Shown: one piece after another, positions 25,966 through 36,900 of the stretch | Layout of the letters: each line of letters starts with the position of its first letter | Numbering within the stretch: position 1 is the first letter of the stretch | Assembly: GCA_021464415.1 (NCBI GenBank) | Contig: CM038471.1 | Location: forward strand, 10,257,386 to 10,321,385 | DNA: 64,000 bases | Reading direction: 5' to 3' | Source of the DNA: Lonicera japonica | Lineage: Eukaryota; Streptophyta; Magnoliopsida; Dipsacales; Caprifoliaceae | The notes under the pieces: generated by a model | Told to the model about the DNA's origin: nothing | The model's input: the letters and a program-made list of their open reading frames with translations, nothing else | Database searches by the model: none | Program-made: the position numbers and the translations under genes

Positions 25966-26322
25966 TTAAATTTTCTCATACTCCTGCATCAGCGCATGAA
26001 AAGCACTTTCAATTCTCTCAAAATTGTCTTTGTAGTACTCCATCTCTTCAAAATTTTCATCTTCAATTACAAAGTTATGATTAAACTTCAGGAAATTGAT
26101 CGCAGATCGGACGGCGGTATTTTCAGCACGTTTGATTGATGTTGAAAAGCCCCAATATGCAATGGTATCATCATCTCCAACAAAAGGTTTTATTTCTACG
26201 TATGATCTGAAAAACTCATCCTCGAGGATGCAACCGTAAATAGGTGGAGGAAGACTTAAGTTTCGACATATTTCGTTGAGAAGAGCCCTGAAATCGAGTC
26301 TAATAATCGACGGAGAAGCCAT
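25966..26322 (-). CDS. Small dsRBM-like protein A (118 aa), Helitron cargo
   Basis: Intact frame on the minus strand. Residues 10-25 (DFRALLNEICRNLSLP) look like helix 1 of a dsRNA-binding motif, 29-45 strands (IYGC, FFRSYVEIK), 56-79 the last strand, basic loop and helix 2 (YWGFSTSIKRAENTA, then VRSAINFLK), aligning with the SKKEAE..A...AL pattern. A conserved tail D.NFEEMEY follows. Two residues of the classical basic loop are absent, so RNA binding is uncertain. A leader intron is likely: donor AAG|GTAATT near 26433 and acceptor TGTAG near 26337. Paralogue of the gene at 22055-22486; both run in the direction of RepHel. Possible roles (inference): RNA-silencing interference, or help for the transposase. 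Confidence 0.6.
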   Translation of the reverse strand: MASPSIIRLDFRALLNEICRNLSLPPPIYGCILEDEFFRSYVEIKPFVGDDDTIAYWGFSTSIKRAENTAVRSAINFLKFNHNFVIEDENFEEMEYYKDNFERIESAFHALMQEYEKI

Positions 26323-26433
26323 ATTTTGTAATAAGCTACATTCAACATTATTAGTTATTAGATTAACAAAATGAACTATAAAAAAATATATTTAAAAGTA
26401 TACTAATTTTTATTTTATTTTTTAAAAAAATTA

Positions 26434-27044
26434 CCTTAAAAAATAGCTTCCAATTGTCCTAAAAACTGCATATTAATCTATCTAAAAATTATTATCCCTC
26501 CGACTTACTCTTTAGCCTCTTTTTGTGTTCCTTCAACCATATTATTGGGTTTCACAATTTTAGCTTTTTTTTAAAGTTTGTTTTTACTCAAGGTTGACAA
26601 TTACGTAATTTGTCAATTTTTCTTTTTTCCTTTTGTTTCTGCTTTATGCCTTTGAAATTGGAAAAGAAAAATTTGCCAACAACTGCATGAAATTGGAAAA
26701 AACTACTTTATCCCCATCTCTCTATAGAAATTTAATGTTGGGTGTATAATTGGTAGTATATATCATGTCTATCTAAGATATTCCACTCAAAGTTAAGATT
26801 ATTATCTTTTCGTTATTAATTAATGGTAGAAATTTAAAATCAATACTGAATATTATGGATTAGTACATTTTTGATATGGTGCATGTCTTCATGGGAAACT
26901 TCACAAAAATCTATACTTTTGTAGCAAGGAAGATTTCTTAAGTAATGATTCGGCAAAATTGAAGAAGCATAAAACTACAACAATAAGGAAAACATTTTTA
27001 TGTTTTATTTTTTATATCAACTTATATTACATCTACTACTATAC
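26434..27044. other. Upstream region of gene A, no gene seen
   Basis: AT-rich sequence with no frame of note, separating gene A from duplicated block copy 2. Confidence 0.4.
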
Positions 27045-27660
27045 CATTTTTTAAACGTATAAAGCTATTGATATTAATATATTTTTCTTCAAAATAAATA
27101 AATACGATCGATTGATTATTAAATGTTTAAATGTAGTAAAGTTTTTTAAAAAAAAAACTATCTATCAGTTGTCGAAAATGTTTTTAAATTAACAAATATT
27201 TTTAATATTTTAGAAATATGAGACAAATTGGAACCTGCATGGGAGAAACCATCTTTTACTTTCTACCTATAAAGAGATATTTTATATCTAGATTGTAAAC
27301 TATTAATCCAAAATCTAACTTATACACAACCTTTTTTAAATGATTAATACTAACCATCTTATTGTCCATTGCAAAAAAAGTTTTTTTTTTAAAAAAAAGT
27401 AAATTTAATTACAAAGTAAATATATTAAATAAAACTGATCACCAACACAATTATAATGACATAATGTATAATAAGTTTCATATAAACTCTCCACTCTCAA
27501 CATCGCAAAGATTAACTTTTATGGGAAAAAAAATATTATGACTCTAAATATTATTTAAACATAAAATAATATTCTAATTTCAACAAAAATGTACACCAAA
27601 AAATATCATTAACACATGTGTATGGGTATTATCATTTCAAGCTTTAAATATTGTTCTGGT

Positions 27661-28110
27661 TGTCATGCTCACAATGTCTTATGGTTATAATTTCACCAAG
27701 ATATTTACGAAGGCATTAAAACAAAATTAGGCATTGGATGAATTAAAAGTAGTAAAGACAACATACCCGAATTAAACAATTGCAATAAAGAGAGTATAAA
27801 GAGAGTGGTCCAAGAATTGTTGTGTAGAGAGATAGAGGGGACTTGTAGAATAATTGGACAACTTATCTGTAAATAATATTCACAAAGAACAGCATGTTGC
27901 ATAATAGAGCACATGGTAACATAAAACCAAAACAATATCATTATTGTATAATTTGTCAAAAGCAAATGTTTCGTTTCCATAAAGGCAATATGTTACAATA
28001 ACAAAGAATCTAAGATACATTTTACATTATACTATGTAGTAGTGTTCATCGAATTCTGTTTTCTACTCTTATAATAACATATCAATTCCTACTACTATTG
28101 AGAGTTCTAA
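27661..28110. other. 450-bp segment absent from the paralogous block
   Basis: In copy 1 ATTGTTCTGGT is followed directly by AATAAGATAC (about 23510); in copy 2 these are separated by 450 bp beginning TGTCATGCTC and ending GAGAGTTCT. No inverted repeats or clear target duplication. The hydrophobic 91-residue frame at 27705-27980 (minus) is not recognised and is probably chance. Confidence 0.55.
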
Positions 28111-29361
28111 TAAGATACAATTTTTGTTACTTTATGCTAAACATTAAAAATATTTAAAAATAAAAAATTCACAAAAATAAAAAATTTGAAATAGTTTCAA
28201 TAATCTAAAATTCAATATAATAATAAATATAGTGTCTCTCTAGAAATATAATTCAAAAAGAAAATATCACCAAATATTTAAAAGAAAAAAAGAATCCACC
28301 CCGCCCTTTTCTCTCTCTCTATATCTATCTATTTCTATATAAACGTACATATCTCTCGTCCCTCTTTTTCTTCTTTTCACTTCAATTTGCATCCATTTAA
28401 AGTACTCTCTCTCTCTCTCTCTAATTTTTGTTTTTGCTTGCTTCTTCTGTACAGTAATGTTCATCGAATTCTGTTTTCTGCTCTTATAAGTTTATGCTAA
28501 ACATAAAAAAAAAAAATTAAAAAAATTCACCAAAAAAAAAAATGAAACAGTTTCAATAACCTAAAATTCTATATAATAATAAATACAGTGCCTGTCTAGA
28601 GATATAATGCAAAAAGAAAATATCACCAAATATTTAAAAAGAAAAAAGAAACCATCCCACCCTTTTCTCTCTCTATATCTATCTGTTTCTATATACACAT
28701 ATATATATATCTCATCCCTCTTTTTCTTCTTTTCCCTTCAATTTGCATCCATTTATAGTATTCTCTCTCTCTCTCTCTCTCTCTTCATGCTCTCTATCTC
28801 TCTCAAATTTGTTTTCGCTTGCTTTTTCATCTGTATACAAACTCTTGTTTAACCCTTTAGCCCCACCCACCCCTTCTATCATTTTCGTAAAATAAAATGA
28901 TACTAACATAATCATGTTTATTTATATATATATATATATATTTCAATCTGTGGATTTTCTTAATATAGTTTAATTAATTAACCATGAATTAAGAGATGTA
29001 ATAAAAATATGGTTTGTATCTATATATACACTCTGTTCCAAATAAGAATATGCTTGGAGAACAAAAAGGTAAAAGGAAAAGAAAAGGAGCACTTACTAAA
29101 TAGAGACAATTTAATCATCAAACTAAAAACAAAATTAGATGCGGAACTGTGGATAGAAACCAACAGATTTATAAAAGAGAGGCAGTTTTTTTTTTCAAAT
29201 TTCAAAGGGAGAAGATGGCAATTTTTTTTTTTTTTCAAATTTCAAAGGAAGAAGATGGCAGTTATTTTTTTTTTTACAATTTTCAAAGGAAGAAGATGGC
29301 AGTTATTTTTTTTTTTACAATTTTCAAAGGAAGAAAGGGTTAACAAAAGGGAAAAAAATGA

Positions 29362-29367
29362 CACGTG
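29362..29367. promoter_or_regulatory. G-box CACGTG, copy 2
   Basis: TGACACGTGGT followed by GTGACACTTGTCACAAC, the same arrangement as at 24286, upstream of gene A. Confidence 0.45.
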
Positions 29368-29869
29368 GTTGCTTGAGAAGGTGACACTTGTCACAACAAA
29401 CCTGATTAAAGCAAAGAAATTGTTGTCGAGAGTGGCTAAGTAGTAACCCATAAAAAAATTATGGAGAGAGATAGAAAGGAAAAGTTGGAAAGAACGGAGT
29501 TTTTATGTTGCTACATAAGTGGTTTTTGAAAAAGACACTTGGGTACAGGTTTTTTTTAATATTTTTTTTTTACCGGGGAATGAGAAGTGGTTTTCTTTTT
29601 AAATTGGGAAGAGATAAGCAGTTTTTTATTTGAAGCAAACAATTTTCATTTTTAAAATTGGGGAGTGCAATGTCTAATAATAGAATATAGATTAAAAAAA
29701 AAAAAATTTGTGCATTCATTAATAATTCAAATCCTGTATATTTTAACTTAAAGTTTTCTTTTTAAATTGGAGAGCGAAAAACTTTTGGTGGATTAAAGGG
29801 GGAGAGATATATATGTGAGAAAGTATTTCTAACAATTTACCAAGAGAGAGGAAGATAAGGGATAAATAA

Positions 29870-29895
29870 TGAGAGAGAGAGAGAGAGAGAGAGAG
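29870..29895. repeat. (GA)n microsatellite
   Basis: GAGAGAGA run in non-coding DNA upstream of the dsRBM-like genes. Confidence 0.9.
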
Positions 29896-29949
29896 TTTGA
29901 TAAGAACTTAAACCACTTTTTGGGAGAGAGGCGTAAGTAATTTTAAAAA

Positions 29950-30230
29950 GGAAAGAAAGGTGGTTACTAATGGATAGGGTGTCTGCTATGTATGGGTACA
30001 AACCAATAGGTATACAAAGAGACGGTGTTTTTTTTTTTTTTTTTTTCAAATTTCAAAAGAAGAAAAGGGACAAAAAAAAAGGAAAAAAAGGAGAAACTAA
30101 GATGGCAGTTTTTCTTTTTTTCAAATGTCAAACGGAGAAAATAGAAAAAAAAAAAGGAAAAATGATAAATTGACACGTGGCTTTCTTAATAATAGGACAC
30201 TTGGCGGAATGTAGTTAAAAGCTTCTATTA
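29950..30230. repeat. Partial third copy of the G-box block
   Basis: AAAGAGACGG, poly-T, CAAATTTCAAAAGAAGAAAA, then TGACACGTGG at 30172-30180 follow the same order as 24130-24300 and 29165-29370, with more divergence. The third G-box core is at 30174-30179. Confidence 0.55.
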
Positions 30231-31799
30231 TTAATATTAGTTATAAGATGATGGGGCTGAACCTATTAGATTAGCCCAATTTTATGACAAATGGGCTGTC
30301 ATTAATTTAGTGTGGTGGCAGGGGTTTCTTTTTTTGGTTGAGCGCTAATATAGCTTTGGGCTCATTTTTTTTTTTAATACAATTTATTGAATTTTCACCA
30401 TTTTTAAAGATAACATTTTGCATCGCAATTTTGGATTTCGAAATAGTTGAATTTAAAAAAATACTGAACTTCAAAATTATAACTCTCAAAATTCTCTTCA
30501 AATTAGGTTTAAGAATAATATTATTTGGAGCACCGAGTAAAAAATTATGCATCTAGAATTATCGAACTAATTTAAGTATCTTCACAATCTTTAATTTTTC
30601 TATTTTTCTCAATCTTTTATAATTATTTTCTAACACTTGAAAAACACTAAAAAGATAAATACTAGTAACATCTTGCACTCTCTAAATTATAAATTAATAT
30701 AATAAATTATACCAAGTTCTTGGTACGTCACAAATCCACAATTTTTTATCTAGATTTTAAGTGGGTTTTATCTTATTTTATATCTATATACACAACTCCG
30801 TTCGAAAAATGACATTCATTTCTTTTTTAAAAAAAGGACCCGTCTATTTTTAGGCATTGACTGATATAATTTTTTATAAAACTTAGTGAAATTGATTTTA
30901 TAATAAGTAGACAATAATTTCCACAAAATTGGTTCATTTATTTAAAACAATAAAGTAAAAATAGCCCAGTTTTTTATTTAGTGTGCTAAAATAACTAACA
31001 ACGATTGTGCCATTAATTTGTGAAAATAGATTTAAAAATAATCAAATGGGGTTGACAATATCCAAGTACAAGCTACAGATCTTTAGCCTACTTCTTGGGT
31101 GGGGAAAACAGTGGCTAAGCGGGTAAATGGAGATTCAGTACAAACTCATTTATAACTTGCAAAAACAAATATGTTCCATATTTGCCTATGTCAAAGTGCA
31201 ACTTCTAATTTATCACTAGTTGAGAAACATGGTGGCTAAAATTAATTGAAAACACATGATCCAACTGAGATTAACCTTTTCATTATCGCAAATTAAAGTG
31301 TTGTACGTGGCCATAAATAACTCAACAATTTAATTAGATAATATATAAGCATGGTATTTTCCCAAATGCACAATGTACGTCTACGTCTATATTACTCCCT
31401 TTGTTTTAGATTAGTAGTCCTTCGACTTCAATACTATTTTTGAAAAATTCTAGTTCTAATGTTACCCCCTTTTGACAGCCATGTTACGATGACAACAATG
31501 TATCTCTTGGTATGTGAAAAATATTAAAAGTAGCAATGTATCTCTTGGTATGTGAAGAATATTTAAAGTAGCGCTATTGAAACACCTCACTTTACTTGAC
31601 AATACTCTTAAGACCAAAAAAAAAAAAAAAGAAAAAGAAAGGCACAATTATTCTAAAGGGCAATTGGGCATAAGGGCTCATTCTAATAATAATATAATTA
31701 TAAAGGACATTTAAAAATTAGACATGTAAATTAAGGAAACTGTACAAAAAAGACACTAATACCCCTTCCTTATAACATCTCACGTCTCATTATGACACT
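30231..31799. other. No gene recognised
   Basis: AT-rich. TTGGTACGTCACA near 30720 echoes 11405. A Stowaway-like TACTCCCTTTGTTTTA starts near 31393, but no convincing right end was found. Confidence 0.4.
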
Positions 31800-32221
31800 A
31801 ACAGCAACCAGAAGGTGCTAAATGCATTTAGCACCTTCTGGACAGCAATCAAAAGGTGTTAAATGCGCTCCAGAAGGTGCTAAATGCATTTAGCACCACC
31901 TGGACATCAACCAAAATGTGCTAAATGCATTTAGCTTTTTCTGGACAGCAATCAAAAGGTGTTAAATGCGCTCCAGAAGGTGCTAAATGTATTTAGCACC
32001 ACCTGAACAGCAATCAGAAAGTGCTAAATGCATCTAGCATTACCTGGACAACTTTCTGGACAGCAACCAGAAGATGTTAAATGCATTTAGCATCACCTGG
32101 ACAACCTTCTAGACAGCAACCAGAATGTGCTAAATGCATTTAGCACTACAACCAGAAAAGCTAAATGCATTTAGCACCACTTGAACAACAACCAAAAGGT
32201 GCTAAAATAATTTTAGCACCA
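31800..32221. repeat. Array of palindromic units (core GGTGCTAAATG/CATTTAGCACC)
   Basis: About nine full units of the self-complementary core GTGCTAAATGCATTTAGCAC plus half-palindromic units (GGTGTTAAATGCGCTCC), separated by CTGGACAGCAACCAGAA-type spacers. The first (31809-31840) is a perfect 32-bp palindrome with half-site CAGAAGGTGCTAAATG. The segment 31842-31905 recurs about 102 bp later (31944-32008), so there is higher-order periodicity. The last unit (32198-32220) has a different centre (TAA). Each unit can form a hairpin or cruciform. Confidence 0.9.
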
Positions 32222-32580
32222 TTACAAAACATAGAATAACAAAATTGATGAGATCAACATCCACTCTATTTATATATATGTATATATATATGGATCGACG
32301 TAGGGTTTGTATAAAAAAAAGTTATGATCAGAAATTTTTTTTTTTTAATATCCCACTGGGCTGTCGAAATTGGTCGATTTCGATAACAAAATGACCTCTG
32401 ATCGTCTTGATTTACGCAATAATATAGTAACTTTGTCTTCTGAACAACATATTCAAAAATCAGTTAGATCCAACAGTTCAATTAAAAGTTGTATATGTTT
32501 TATGATTATCTCTGCAGAAAAAAAGAAGAAGAAAATGAGAACAGTGCTCCGATACTCTCGATGAAATGATCGGAGAGTCA

Positions 32581-32609
32581 AGTGGTGGTGGTGGTGGTGG
32601 AGGAGGAGG
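32581..32609. repeat. (GGT)n / (GGA)n microsatellite
   Basis: GTGGTGGTGGTGGTGG followed by AGGAGGAGG, in non-coding DNA. Confidence 0.85.
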
Positions 32610-32680
32610 TGAGATCGTTGGTCGAAGCTAAGGTTGGTCTATTGATTTTAGAGAAAGAGAGAAAGCAATGTATTTGATTT

Positions 32681-32681
32681 T

Positions 32682-32723
<42 letters not shown>
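32681..32723. repeat. (GA)n microsatellite
   Basis: Interrupted then perfect AG repeat, in the upstream part of the presumed Helitron. Confidence 0.9.
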
Positions 32724-32728
<5 letters not shown>

Positions 32729-33139
32729 TACTTTTAATATTAACTTAAACTAATTAGGGGTATATTTGTCCATCAACATTTATCAATTTTCTTAAAATAA
32801 ATTAATATTATGAAAAGTGTCCTTATTATAAAACTAAATTATGAAATTAGTATTACTTTTCTTTATTAAACATGAGTCCGTCCTTAGAATTATAAAACAT
32901 TATGGAGTAAGGCCTTATAACTCATTATCTCTTATTCTAATAACATATACTTCTTTAATTTCCAACACCAACTCTACATAATTCCAGCTACCACCCTCAC
33001 ACTCATTATTTTCTCTTCTTTTTCTTCGTTGTAAATCAAATGAAATATAAACAACTAATTAAATGTAAAATTAAACTTAAAACAAATTTTTAAATCACAA
33101 AGACTAATTTATTTAAATAATAAAATCTTAGAAGAATAA

Positions 33140-33180
33140 ATGTGTACACCCGTGCATTGCACGAATTTTATACTTGTGTT
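33140..33180. other. Helitron-end-like motif (presumed 5' border)
   Basis: CACCCGTGCATTGCACGAATTTTATACTTG contains an inverted CGTGCA/TGCACG. It resembles both the 3' hairpin at 13041 and motifs near 5' ends of plant Helitrons. Read on the plus strand it could instead be the degenerate 3' end of another Helitron (CTTG for CTAG). Confidence 0.35.
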
Positions 33181-33965
33181 AATTAATAACCATATATACC
33201 CTAGTATTTAGCATTCAAGGAGCCTTCACCCTCCTACAAACACACTGCTAAAAAGGTTATTGTACATTGAGGGAGGATGACGTGTTAAGATAAATACTTA
33301 ACGCTTAAGAAAAATATAAAAAAATATATAATTTACTTCACAAATACATTTTACATAAATAATTTGAGACAATTACATTTACCAAAACGAAAGATTTAGA
33401 AATGAAACAAATCAAGTAAATCTACAAAATTGCAGAGTAGAATTAATTAAGCTGCTTTATTTTAGTTTTTTTGAAAAAAAAATGGAAAAGGAAAAGTACA
33501 GTTAAACCTCTCTAAATTTATAGTCTTGGTATCTTAATAAAAGCTGTAATTTTGAGAATATTAAATTAATAATTATTAGTTTATCAAATTACTCTTTTAT
33601 TCTTTCAAATATTGTACATTGTATTTAGTTGTTCACTTTGTTAACTGTTTCTTTAATCTGGAAAATTTTAAGAATCAACCAATATAGTAACACAACTTGT
33701 CATATGTATAACAAAATCAACAAAGACACATGAAATGATGAAATGCGTAAAGCATTATGTATTAGGAAATTATTAATTTATATATTACTTAAGACTTATA
33801 CGAAGTTTTCATAATGTAATACCTTATAAATTTAGCAAATTATTAATTTAAAACATTATCTTAAACAGCAAAAATTATTAAATTAATCAGGCATTAGATG
33901 GAAGGAAGCATCAGATGTAGCTAGAAAAGGAAATTGAGGAGAGCTAGTAAAAGTTATCATAATCT
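33181..33965. other. 3' flank of the TNL gene, no gene seen
   Basis: AT-rich sequence without a coding frame. It should include the TNL 3' untranslated region, just below 33966. Confidence 0.4.
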
Positions 33966-36900
33966 TCATCGCCATATTTTATTTTTCCTCAGCTGCATCC
34001 AATGGTTTATCAACCGCTTCAGCTCGTCCGGCGTAGGTGGATAATAATCATCAACATCATCATCATCATCCTCCTCCTCCATGAATAGTAGACGTACCCC
34101 CCACTTTTTCACCACCACTGTGTCTGGGCTTAATGATCTAATACCTACCTCAATTCTACCATGCTCATACCAACGGCAATAAATGCAAGAAAGAAGAAGA
34201 TCTAAAGCTCTGTAGCCGATAATCGTATGCTCTAGGCCAATAATGTTGTCTATATCCCTAAGGTAAATTGCTTTTGTCTGAATTGAGTGGTTATGACCAG
34301 GCTCCGTCAACGATAACTCCACTCCGACGACTGTAATTGGGCCATCATGTCGCAGGCCCGACCAGTGTAAATGCTTACGATGGTCATCTTCTTCATCGAA
34401 CTTAGCCAATTTACATGATTTGACTTTATTTACCACTTCCAAAATGACAAAAAAGCTATACCCCTTGATTTTAGGATTCTGAGGAAGCTTCAACAAACCT
34501 GAAAGCCCCGTAAAACTGTGATTGCGGAACCACTCTGGAATTGCTCTTCCCGGAAGTATGATGTTTTCAGGGATACCACCAAAGCGTTTCACAGTTCTCT
34601 GCACGTACCAAGATAATACAACAAAGTCGTTCAATCAGTAAAATCATTATATGCATATACATATAGTCAGGCTCCAGAAAGGGCTTCCTTTTTTAAGTAA
34701 AGAACGGACTTCCCCTTTTGAAGGGGTAAATGATTGATTTTTTTTTTATTTTGATGAAATTTGGTGGGGATGATCTCCAAAATAACTCAATCACTCCACC
34801 AAATTTCATAAAAAAAATTAATTGAGAAGTGGGTGATCTAACCATCTAAAATTTCAATGATCGAAATGCATGCATATATATATATATATATCAATCTTTA
34901 GCTCACCGACTTCCTGATTGAATTTGATAAAATTTGGTGGAGTTGATCTACTCATCATATGGAGATCATCCCCACTAAATTTCATCAAAATATTCAATCA
35001 TTTACCCCCCCCCCCCCCCCCCCCAGAAATCCGTTCTTCAGTTAAAAGAAGGGAGCCTTTCTGGAGCCTAGTTCGTACATATATATATATTGCATACGTA
35101 CTCACACTAAAAATACATATGTATGTGTTTATATAGAAGTTAATAAAGAACCTCAAGCTTTCGCTGCAACAACGTACTGGCTACAATCTCATTCTCTCCA
35201 TAATCAAGCAATTTTCTGCAATTTTGGAACCAAAAATACCCTAGTTTGCACGTGGCAAATCGATCCGCAGAGACTCTCAATGATACACAGTCATTTGCAA
35301 ACAATCTCCTTATTCCCGACGGAAGCTCTGGCAGCTCTTGAAGCATTTCGCAACGATTCAACTCAAGGTGTGCAAGTTGAGAAAGTTGATTGAGGCTTGG
35401 TAGATTTTCAAATCTGTTTCCTCCAAGATGCAACTCTTTCAAAGAGAACAATGACCCAAGACCACTAGGGCTCGCTAACAAATTGCAGTCAGTGAGATCT
35501 AGCTGTGTTAACGAAGTTAAACCCCAAATTGGAGGCAACACCAAATTCCTCATGGTTTTTTGACGTTTACTGAGTTGAAACCAAGACTGGATAAATGAAG
35601 TCGGTGATTGAGATGAGCTCTTGCAGCAGGATAACACCTTGAGATTTTTCAAACATTGAATGGAGGGGGGTAGCTCTGTCACAGCAGTTCCATCTAAAAG
35701 AAGCTCCTCTAGACAATCTAAATTCCCCATCTCCTCTGGTAATTTTTCAAATTTTGAGCAACCCGAGAGAACAAGTGATTTTAGACATTTCAGCTTCCAA
35801 AAGGTACTCGGAAGAATCTCAAGATTTTTGCACCCACGTAAATCTATCAAAACAAGGTTGCGGATGTAACCAATACACAGGTCAACCTTTACCAAACTTG
35901 TACACTCTTGAAGAATCAGCTCCTCAAGATTACAGGCCTCTCCCAAGTGTGAAATTCCGACTAGGTTTCGCGAATAACTAAGGTTGACGTATTTAAGTTT
36001 TTTCCTTCTTCTGTTATATGAGAACAGCAAAAAAAAAAATTAACAAGAGGTTTCACATTATTTTATTCAGTGGAGGTATGTAGCCGAATTAACTAAACCA
36101 AGCAAATTAGATTTGTTTTTCTCTTGTAACATGTATTAATTATATCACCATATTCATTTTTTTATTTTATTTTATGCTTGGTATACTAAGGTAACTTTTT
36201 TATTTTATCTTTTTTCATACTCCTACGGCCCAAAATTAATTAACAGCCCTATCTTTCAAAAAATCAAAAATTAAGAGAGTATGTACTAATTAGGGGTGGC
36301 CACGGTTCGGTTACCGAACCGACATGGTCGGTTTACAACCGAACCGACATGGTCGGTTTTATGAAAATCAAAACCGCAACCGAACCGCCAAGGTCGGTTT
36401 ACCGAAATTCGGTTTTACCGACTTGGTCGGTCGGTTCGGTCGGTACGTGGTTATAACCGACCAATACAAAATACACCAAAACAGTAAAAATTCACAGCAA
36501 AACACACAGCAAAGTGAGCAAACACAGGAGGGAAAGGAGCTTCTTATTCAATGTTTCATAAACATCATCATTGGAGGCTTGAATGGCACATGCATGTTAG
36601 CAACTAAATAATATCGCAGCATAGCAGCCAGCCAGCCACCACTCAGCAGTCCAGCAACATAGCAGGCTAGCAGCAGCAGCAGCCACAACACAGCAGCACA
36701 GTGCTGTGCGCCTGTGCAAACTGCAAAGTGCACCCTGTTTTTTTTTTTTCTTCCATTCATGCTCTTTCCAAAGAATAACAAACAACTACATAATTAACGA
36801 AACCAAATCAAAGCCCAACCAAATCAAACCAAACAAAATCAAAGAAAATAACTAATACTGTCTGAGAGTGTGAAAGTTATAAAGTATAAATTAGTTTAGT

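Larger units (their letters stand above)
27045..29700. repeat. Duplicated upstream block, copy 2 (before gene A)
   Basis: Corresponds to 22990-24640 but longer: it contains a 450-bp extra segment (27661-28110) and an internal re-duplication, with 28111-28290 and 28490-28640 both matching 23505-23670. On the minus strand the order toward gene A is G-box (29362), A/T-rich segment, GA-rich tract (around 28770), gene A. (TC)n tracts at about 28410 and 28762-28785 are part of it. Confidence 0.8.
13030..33180 (-). mobile_element. Large Helitron (rolling-circle transposon), about 20 kb
   Basis: Read on the minus strand the element ends with an 8-bp-stem hairpin, 7 bases, then CTAG, followed by host T, which is the canonical Helitron 3' end. 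In order it carries two dsRBM-like genes (25966-26322, 22055-22486), a RepHel pseudogene (15867-20881) and an RPA70-like gene (13432-15761). The 5' border is inferred from a GTGCAATGCACGGG motif at about 33145-33160, similar to motifs near Helitron 5' ends; no clear 5' TC was found, so the upstream limit could be wrong by kilobases, or that motif could be another element's 3' end. RepHel and RPA together are typical of plant autonomous Helitrons; the other cargo is not. Confidence 0.75.

Noticed and set aside
27705..27980. 91-codon hydrophobic minus-strand frame
   Set aside because: Present only in the 450-bp segment absent from the sister block; no homology and AT-rich composition can explain hydrophobicity.
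31800..32221. CRISPR-like array
   Set aside because: Repeats are palindromic with repeated, not unique, spacers, and this is a plant nuclear sequence with no cas genes.
31393..32914. Possible Stowaway element from TACTCCCTTTGTTTTA to TAAAACATTATGGAGTA
   Set aside because: The inverted ends match too poorly and the length would be unusual; kept only as a note because it would enclose the palindrome array.
33140..33180. A separate plus-strand Helitron 3' end
   Set aside because: The last four bases read CTTG, not CTRR, and no matching 5' end was seen; treated instead as the presumed 5' border motif, with low confidence.
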